Made by a program: the position numbers and the translations under genes
In this document: positions 53,994 to 58,402 of the stretch, piece by piece
Numbering within the stretch: position 1 is the first letter of the stretch
Layout of the letters: the number at the start of each line of letters is the position of its first letter
Source: Patescibacteria group bacterium
Lineage (GTDB): Bacteria > Patescibacteriota > Patescibacteriia > Patescibacteriales > WJLG01
Length of the DNA stretch: 58,402 nt
Assembly: GCA_028716485.1 (NCBI GenBank)
Contig: JAQUPS010000008.1
Span: forward strand, 1-58,402
Direction: 5' to 3'
Notes under the pieces: model-generated
What the model was told of the DNA's origin: nothing
The model's database searches: none
What the model saw: only the letters and a program-made list of their open reading frames with translations

Positions 53994-55193
53994 ATGAAAT
54001 TTTCCGACGCCTTAACGCTGTCCACGAGAATGTTCAAAAACCGCCCGATGCGGACATTTTTGACAATCTTGGGCGTGAGCGTCGGCATCGGCACTGTTTT
54101 GTTTTTGGTTTCTCTGGGCTATGGCTTGCAGAAAGTTATTTTGGAAAGGATTACCACGGCCGATTCCTTGCTTAGTTTGGATGTGAGCCCGGGAGTTTCC
54201 AGCTTGGTGGAATTAACGCAGGATAATGTCGATAAGATTGCCAAGATCGACGGCGTCGTCGAAACCAGCCGCCTGGCCAATATTTCTTCGCAGATAAATT
54301 TGGGCGACAAGACGGCCAACGGCGCGGTGATGGCCGCTGATCAATCTTTTTTCCGCTTGAATGGCGTGAATGCCAGTTATGGAAAAATTATTTCTTCCGA
54401 CGATTCCTTAGATGCGGTTATTTCGACGGCGGCTCTTAAATTATTCGACTTGTCGCAGGCGGACGCCATTGGCAAACAGATCCAGCTTACTCTATATACT
54501 ACTTCGATAAATAGCGAAGGTTTTGAGGAAGTGAAAATAGTCAAACGCGACGATAATTACACGATTGTCGGCATAACCGAAGACGAGAACAGTGTTTATG
54601 TTTATGTGCCGCTCAAATCCATCGCCGACGTTAACATCAGCAAATTCGACCAATTGAAAGCCAAGATAGTGAATAATAGCGTGATGGAATCGGTTCGGAC
54701 GCAGATCATCGCCCAAGGTTTTTTGGTTTCCTCCTTGTCCGACACGATCGACCAGGCCAATAAGATCTTCCAAGTCATCCAGATAATTTTGTTCTCTTTC
54801 GGCTTCATCGCTCTGCTCGTTTCCGCCATCGGCATGTTCAATACGATGACGATTTCGCTTTTGGAAAAAACCAACGAGATCGGCATTATGCGCTCGCTGG
54901 GCATCACCGGCAAAGATATCCGGGCGATATTTTTCATGGAATCGGGCATTATGGGATTCCTGGGCGGATTCGGCGGCGTCGCCGTCGGTTATTTTGCCGG
55001 CGTTGTCGTTAATTTCGGCTTTAATATTCTGGCCAGGAATTTGGGCGGCAAAGCCCTGGCGTTATTTTATACCCCCAGCATCTTTATTTTCTTCATCATT
55101 TTTTTCTCCACCATCGTCGGCCTCTTGACCGGAATTTTCCCGTCCTATCGCGCTTCCAAACTCAATCCGCTGGACGCTTTGCGCTATAAGTAA
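53994..55193 (+). CDS. MacB/FtsX-type ABC transporter permease
   Basis: A 399-aa protein with four transmembrane helices in FtsX order. The first is near residues 20-45 (MRTFLTILGVSVGIGTVLFLVSLGYGL). A large extracytoplasmic domain follows (TTADSLLSLDVSPGVSS...). Three helices lie at the C-terminus (IILFSFGFIALLVSAIGMFNTM, FLGGFGGVAVGYFAGVVVNFGF, FIFFIIFFSTIVGLLTGIFPSYRASKLNPLDALRYK). The Arg-Ser-Leu-Gly coupling motif (EIGIMRSLGITGKDI) and the final PLDALRYK are typical. It pairs with the preceding ATPase to move substrates or force across the membrane. The gene ends before a terminator. Confidence 0.93.
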   Translation: MKFSDALTLSTRMFKNRPMRTFLTILGVSVGIGTVLFLVSLGYGLQKVILERITTADSLLSLDVSPGVSSLVELTQDNVDKIAKIDGVVETSRLANISSQINLGDKTANGAVMAADQSFFRLNGVNASYGKIISSDDSLDAVISTAALKLFDLSQADAIGKQIQLTLYTTSINSEGFEEVKIVKRDDNYTIVGITEDENSVYVYVPLKSIADVNISKFDQLKAKIVNNSVMESVRTQIIAQGFLVSSLSDTIDQANKIFQVIQIILFSFGFIALLVSAIGMFNTMTISLLEKTNEIGIMRSLGITGKDIRAIFFMESGIMGFLGGFGGVAVGYFAGVVVNFGFNILARNLGGKALALFYTPSIFIFFIIFFSTIVGLLTGIFPSYRASKLNPLDALRYK

Positions 55194-55207
55194 TATTTCC
55201 GGATTTT

Positions 55208-55244
55208 AAAAGCCTCGTCTTAATTTGATTAAGATGAGGCTTTA
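55208..55244. terminator. Bidirectional terminator between the ABC operon and pyrKD
   Basis: AAAGCCTC-g-TCTTAAT and ATTAAGA-t-GAGGCTTT form a long stem with A/T tracts on both sides, suiting the convergent genes. Confidence 0.8.
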
Positions 55245-55263
55245 TTCTTTTGGCGATAAATTA

Positions 55264-57063
55264 TTACGGCAATTCCGCCGCGCCGACCAAATCCTGAAGA
55301 TAGGCGATATTGTTCTTCCCCAGATATTCATCAATGGCGGCGTCGATTTCGTCGAAAATATTCCGGTTAGCGAAGAATGCCGTTCCGACTTCGACAATAT
55401 TGGCTCCGGCCAGAAAATATTCCAGAGCTTCTTCGCCGCTGCTGATTCCGCCCACGCCGATAATCGGCACGCCCAGATCAGCCTTATACACCCGGTTTAC
55501 CGCCGCGATGCCGACCGAAATTATTCCCCGGCCGGAAAGTCCGCCGTTTCCCCTGGCTAACTTCATCCGCCTGGTATTGATGTCGATCCGCATCCCTATT
55601 AGAGTATTGATCAAGGATAAGGAATCGGCGCCGCCTTTGGCCGCGGCAAACGCGATAGCGGCGACGTCGGTGACATTCGGCGTCAACTTAACCGTCAAGT
55701 GGACGAAAGGAAGGATGGAACGCACGGAACTGACGATTTCATAAACAATTTTCGGATCAGTTCCAAAACTTAATCCGCCGCGCTCAAGATTGGGGCAGGA
55801 AAGATTCAAGTCAATGGCAGTCACGGGAAGATTAACGAATTTTTCCGCCGCCAGCGAATATTCTTTAGCCTTTTTGCCGGCCAGCTGGACGATTACCGGC
55901 TTATTCAGCCGTCCCCACTCTAAAAGATCTTCCTCGATAAAGTGATCGACGCCGTTGTTGGGCAAGCCGATGGAATTAAGCATCAATCCGGAGCCGGCTT
56001 CGCAGATTCTCGGCGCGGGATTTCCCGGCCAAGGCTCAAGCGATACTCCTTTCAGGTGATAGAAGCCGACTTTTAAATCAGGATTGTTTTTCGCCTCATC
56101 CAAACCAAGGCAGCCGGGCGCGGCCGCCCAGGGATAGTCAAGTATCAGGTTGCGCCGGTCTTTTTTTTGCAGAATAATTTTGAGCGGATTTCGCGGCTGT
56201 CCTCCTTTCTGTTTGATTATCACGGCCGGACGGGGAATGAATTTTTCCCAATTGATGAGATAGGCGTCGAAAATCGGGCCGTCTTTGCAGACCAGCGGGA
56301 AAGTTCCGTCCTTCATTTCAATCGCGCAACCCATACAGGAGCCGTTGGCGCAGGCCATCAATTCTTCCACCGAAACATAACAGGGGATCTGGCGCGCCGA
56401 GCAGAGCTCAAAAACCTTTTTGAGCATTAGCCGGGGTCCGCAGGCGATTACCGCGGTTGACGGGATATTTTTCGCCAGCGACTTTTCCAGCAGATCGGTG
56501 GCCAGTGCCGGCTCGGTCGGATGATCTTCTATGGCGGTTTGAAAATTTCTATCAGGCCACAATTTAGCATCCGGCCCTAATCTGGCTTCCATCAAAATGT
56601 CATGGCCGAATATTTCCCGGGCGGTTTTAAATCCCTCGATGAATTCAATCTTTTTTTCCGCCTGAATTATTTTTTCCGCCAAAAGAAATAATCCCGCGCC
56701 GCCCATGCCGCCGCCGGCCAGAATATAATTTTCAATCCCGGGCAAGAGCTCAAAACCTTTGCCATGCGGGCCGGAAAGCCCTATTTCCGTTCCCGGTTCA
56801 AGCCGAGCATACATTCTCGAATTGGAAGAATCTTTGCCCACGGCTTTGATGAAAAGATAAATTATTTGGCCAATGATCTTGGCGACCGAAAACGGCCGTT
56901 TCATTACCGCACCGTTCAAAGGGTGCAAGGCGACAAATTGCCCGGGTGCTATTTTCAATTCCTGATCATCATCAATTTTTAAACACAGTTGATAAATTAC
57001 CGAATCGTTCCGGTCTTTTGCGCAACTCCAAACCACGGCCTTTTTCCATCTTTGTTCAGCCAT
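55264..57063 (-). CDS. pyrKD: Fused dihydroorotate dehydrogenase: PyrK electron-transfer domain plus PyrD catalytic domain
   Basis: ATG 57063 (MAEQRWKKAVVWSC) has a ribosome binding site (AAGGTGG) six bases upstream and gives 599 aa. Residues 1-270 match PyrK: FAD-binding MKRPFSVAK, NAD-binding AGGGMGGAGLFLLAEK and the 2Fe-2S cluster ACANGSCMGCAIEMKDGTFPLVC. Residues 290-599 match class 1B PyrD: GLMLNSIGLPNNG, DLNLSCPNLERGG (catalytic Cys), VKLTPNVTDVA and GVGGISSGEEALEYFLAGA. In most bacteria these are two subunits of a heterotetramer. Here they are one chain, letting NAD-linked oxidation of dihydroorotate to orotate occur in a single protein. Confidence 0.93.
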   Translation of the reverse strand: MAEQRWKKAVVWSCAKDRNDSVIYQLCLKIDDDQELKIAPGQFVALHPLNGAVMKRPFSVAKIIGQIIYLFIKAVGKDSSNSRMYARLEPGTEIGLSGPHGKGFELLPGIENYILAGGGMGGAGLFLLAEKIIQAEKKIEFIEGFKTAREIFGHDILMEARLGPDAKLWPDRNFQTAIEDHPTEPALATDLLEKSLAKNIPSTAVIACGPRLMLKKVFELCSARQIPCYVSVEELMACANGSCMGCAIEMKDGTFPLVCKDGPIFDAYLINWEKFIPRPAVIIKQKGGQPRNPLKIILQKKDRRNLILDYPWAAAPGCLGLDEAKNNPDLKVGFYHLKGVSLEPWPGNPAPRICEAGSGLMLNSIGLPNNGVDHFIEEDLLEWGRLNKPVIVQLAGKKAKEYSLAAEKFVNLPVTAIDLNLSCPNLERGGLSFGTDPKIVYEIVSSVRSILPFVHLTVKLTPNVTDVAAIAFAAAKGGADSLSLINTLIGMRIDINTRRMKLARGNGGLSGRGIISVGIAAVNRVYKADLGVPIIGVGGISSGEEALEYFLAGANIVEVGTAFFANRNIFDEIDAAIDEYLGKNNIAYLQDLVGAAELP

Positions 57064-57338
57064 AATTTCCACCTTTCTCAGATTTATGTTTTTGTTAAAG
57101 ATCAAGGTTTATGAAATATCGCCGATTAATTGCGGTAATATCTTCGGCTAATCTTATAACAAAAAATTAGCCAGGTCAAATACCGAATAAGTTTTACTCT
57201 CCGCGGTTGACAGCCATAATGGAAGCGGTAAAATTACTATTAGTCAATTAGTTGATTAGGTACTTAGGCGCTTAGGTAATTAGTTGATAAATCGATTACC
57301 CAATCACCTAATTAACTAATTACCTAATCAACCAACTT
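57064..57338. repeat. Divergent spacer with iterated ttaggtaattag inverted repeat
   Basis: About 57239-57335 holds TTAGTTGATTAGGTACTTAG and variants on the left, and ACCTAATTAACTAATTACC on the right, around a short spacer. The remainder is AT-rich and must contain the pyrKD promoter, which I cannot place. Confidence 0.7.
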
Positions 57339-57635
57339 ATGTCTTACCAGGAACACATCGAAGACGTGCCGGGAAAAGCGGTGAAGAACAAGATTATGCT
57401 TTACGGCTTAAGTACCTGCATGTGGTGCGAAAAAGCCAAAGAGCTTTTGGATGAATTAGGAATCAATTATCAGCATCTGACGGTTGATTTGCTCGACGGC
57501 GCCGACCAGGACGCCGCTTACGAAGCGGTTTCCAAATATAATCCCGACCAATCTTTTCCAACTATCGTTATTGATGACGGCAAAAGAGTGATTGTCGGGT
57601 ATAACGAAGAGGAATTAAGAAAATTAGCCGCTTAA
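57339..57635 (+). CDS. Glutaredoxin
   Basis: A 98-aa thioredoxin-fold protein. The redox motif is CMWC in MLYGLSTCMWCEKAKELLDELGINY. The cis-Pro segment is SFPTIVIDDGKRVIVGYNEEEL. Glutaredoxins are usually reduced by glutathione, which CPR bacteria seldom make. The adjacent ferredoxin-thioredoxin-reductase-like gene offers an alternative electron source. The C-terminal helix and length are normal. ATG 57339 follows an iterated repeat rather than a clear ribosome binding site. Confidence 0.9.
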   Translation: MSYQEHIEDVPGKAVKNKIMLYGLSTCMWCEKAKELLDELGINYQHLTVDLLDGADQDAAYEAVSKYNPDQSFPTIVIDDGKRVIVGYNEEELRKLAA

Positions 57636-57636
57636 A

Positions 57637-57686
57637 ATCCCCTCTAAAAAGAGGGGTGGCAGCCCGTTTCGGGCTGACGGGGTGTG
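57637..57686. repeat. CACCCC...GAGGGG element, reverse-oriented copy
   Basis: On the minus strand: CACACCCCGTC, hairpin AGCCCG-aaa-CGGGCT, CCACCCCTC, loop, GAGGGG. It fills the gap between glutaredoxin and the next gene. Confidence 0.82.
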
Positions 57687-57693
57687 TAAAAAT

Positions 57694-58218
57694 ATGGAGA
57701 AAATCGAGATACCGCCAAATGAAACGGAAGATTTATTCAACAAGCTGGCCAGCCAAGGGCAAGGGCGGGGTTATTTTCTGAACCACAACGAAAAGATCGC
57801 TAAAAGTTTGTGCGAGGCGCTGTTGAAAAACAAAAAGCGCTATGGCCATCAGCTTTGTCCCTGCCGCCTTTCAACCGGCAGCCGCGAAGGCGATCTGGAC
57901 GTCATCTGTCCTTGTGATTACCGTGATCCGGATTTGCTTGAATACGGCGTCTGCTATTGCGGGCTGTATGTGACCAAAAAAGTTTTTACCGAAAAAATTC
58001 CCACCAAGCCCGTTCCGGAACGCCGACCCAACAAAGAAACAAGGCTTATAAATAAACAAAAATATATGGAAGAAAAAAATCAGCCCAAAGACATCAACAA
58101 TCTGCCTTATCCGGTAATGCGCTGTTCGGTCTGCGGTTATATCTGCGCCCGTGCCGAAGCTCCCGAAGTCTGTCCCATCTGCGGCGCCTCCCACGACCGC
58201 TTTCAGCGGTTCATCTGA
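57694..58218 (+). CDS. Ferredoxin-thioredoxin reductase catalytic-chain-like protein fused to rubredoxin
   Basis: ATG 57694 (MEKIEIPPNETEDLF) gives 174 aa. The upstream GTG belongs to a repeat. The FTR beta-chain pattern is complete: CPCRLSTGS, then CPCDYRDPDLLEYGVCYCGLYV, holding the four ligands of the [4Fe-4S] cluster and the redox-active Cys pair. The C-terminal 35 residues form a rubredoxin-type domain, MRCSVCGYICARAEAPEVCPICGASHDRF. In plants and some anaerobes such proteins pass single electrons from ferredoxin to a disulphide. The gene follows glutaredoxin, so a rubredoxin-FTR-glutaredoxin electron path is likely. Confidence 0.9.
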   Translation: MEKIEIPPNETEDLFNKLASQGQGRGYFLNHNEKIAKSLCEALLKNKKRYGHQLCPCRLSTGSREGDLDVICPCDYRDPDLLEYGVCYCGLYVTKKVFTEKIPTKPVPERRPNKETRLINKQKYMEEKNQPKDINNLPYPVMRCSVCGYICARAEAPEVCPICGASHDRFQRFI

Positions 58219-58228
58219 ATTGATTGAT

Positions 58229-58256
58229 AAAAAAACAGTATTTTGGCTGTTTTTTT
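58229..58256 (+). terminator. Terminator of the FTR-rubredoxin gene
   Basis: AAAAAACAG and CTGTTTTTT pair around TATTTTGG. Confidence 0.85.
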
Positions 58257-58276
58257 GTTGGGTTTAATTTTTACCC

Positions 58277-58402
58277 CGTTTTCTATCCAATAGCTTGGAA
58301 ACGATTTATTAAATAATTTGGCGTTTTGAATTCAATGCCCATATGCAATCTTTCGGCATTATAGTATTCCAAGTAATTAGGCAATTTATTATTTAGCATT
58401 CT
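58277..58402. repeat. Terminal inverted repeat, right copy (126 bp)
   Basis: Exact reverse complement of 2-127. The outer 120 bases are the 3' end of a transposase gene. Confidence 0.9.
58283..58402 (-). mobile_element. 3' end of a DDE transposase/integrase gene (partial at contig edge)
   Basis: Read on the minus strand, it gives the same 39 C-terminal residues as the left end (YYNAERLHMGIEF...NRFQAIG, TAG). The two IS copies point into the contig from opposite ends. Confidence 0.75.

Noticed and set aside
1-58402. Alternative genetic code (TGA read as Gly or Trp) as in some CPR lineages
   Set aside because: Several well-defined genes end at TGA (for example the radical SAM gene at 7729) and no conserved position requires in-frame TGA readthrough, so code 11 fits.
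1-58402. Linear replicon with terminal inverted repeats
   Set aside because: The terminal repeat is the coding end of a transposase and stops right after its stop codon, so assembly breakage at two IS copies is simpler.

Overview
The window looks like a near-complete contig from a member of the Candidate Phyla Radiation (Patescibacteria, most likely a Parcubacteria-group lineage). The evidence is the tandem array of T4SS-type pilin genes, short versions of core proteins (SMC of 873 aa, YidC of 249 aa), mostly missing tRNA CCA tails, many leaderless-looking promoters and intergenic AT-rich iterated repeats. TAA, TAG and TGA all serve as stops, so translation follows code 11. Both contig ends carry the same 126-bp sequence in inverted orientation. 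It encodes the last 39 residues of a DDE transposase, so the assembly probably broke at two copies of one insertion sequence.

Layout. 1-6.1 kb (mostly minus strand): membrane protein, methyltransferase, RodZ-like protein, a lone pilin, a sugar-type solute-binding lipoprotein, an unknown protein and the ComM-type AAA ATPase. 6.2-7.9 kb (plus strand): a compact unit of methyltransferase, radical SAM/SPASM enzyme and a 38-aa Cys-rich peptide that I read as a RiPP cluster. 8-18.6 kb: SMC, CMP-kinase-like enzyme, rplS, LAGLIDADG endonuclease, tRNA-Leu, methyltransferase, tRNA-Val, ilvE, tsaE, lspA, a DksA/TraR zinc finger and the rpmH-rnpA-yidD-yidC operon. 18.7-21.2 kb: a secreted 3D-domain protein, tRNA-Cys, about 1.1 kb with no long gene (one orphan transcription unit) and a lipoprotein. 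21.3-24.5 kb: seven tandem pilin paralogues with signs of recent duplication and gene conversion. 24.8-36 kb: LysM/M23 peptidase, tRNA-Ala, secreted nuclease, polA, murD, GH1 glycosidase, EamA transporter and O-antigen-ligase-like protein. 36-38.3 kb: seven tRNAs (Ser, Pro, Val, Ala, Gly, Leu, Pro), tRNA fragments, a MITE-like element and many palindromic repeats. 38.3-45 kb: radical SAM protein, pyrF-pyrE, rubrerythrin, truB, an SdpR-SdpI-like pair, SpoU methylase, tRNA-Arg, HNH endonuclease and tRNA-His. 45.2-55.2 kb: two paralogous membrane-anchored FISUMP proteins, a giant fibronectin-III surface protein split by one in-frame TAA, and a MacB-like ABC transporter. 55.3-58.2 kb: a PyrK-PyrD fusion, glutaredoxin and a ferredoxin-thioredoxin-reductase-like/rubredoxin protein.

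How it fits together. Pyrimidine genes (fused PyrK-PyrD, PyrF, PyrE) are present without earlier pathway steps in view. Surface functions dominate: pilins, FN3/FISUMP proteins, M23 hydrolase, lipoproteins and an exporter-type ABC system.

The most unusual layer is non-coding. Several dispersed palindromic element families sit between genes, abut tRNA 3' ends, split duplicated tRNA copies, and are inserted in frame inside polA, murD, the O-antigen-ligase-like gene and the nuclease gene. Their stem arms vary in a compensatory way, which points to structure-forming mobile elements.
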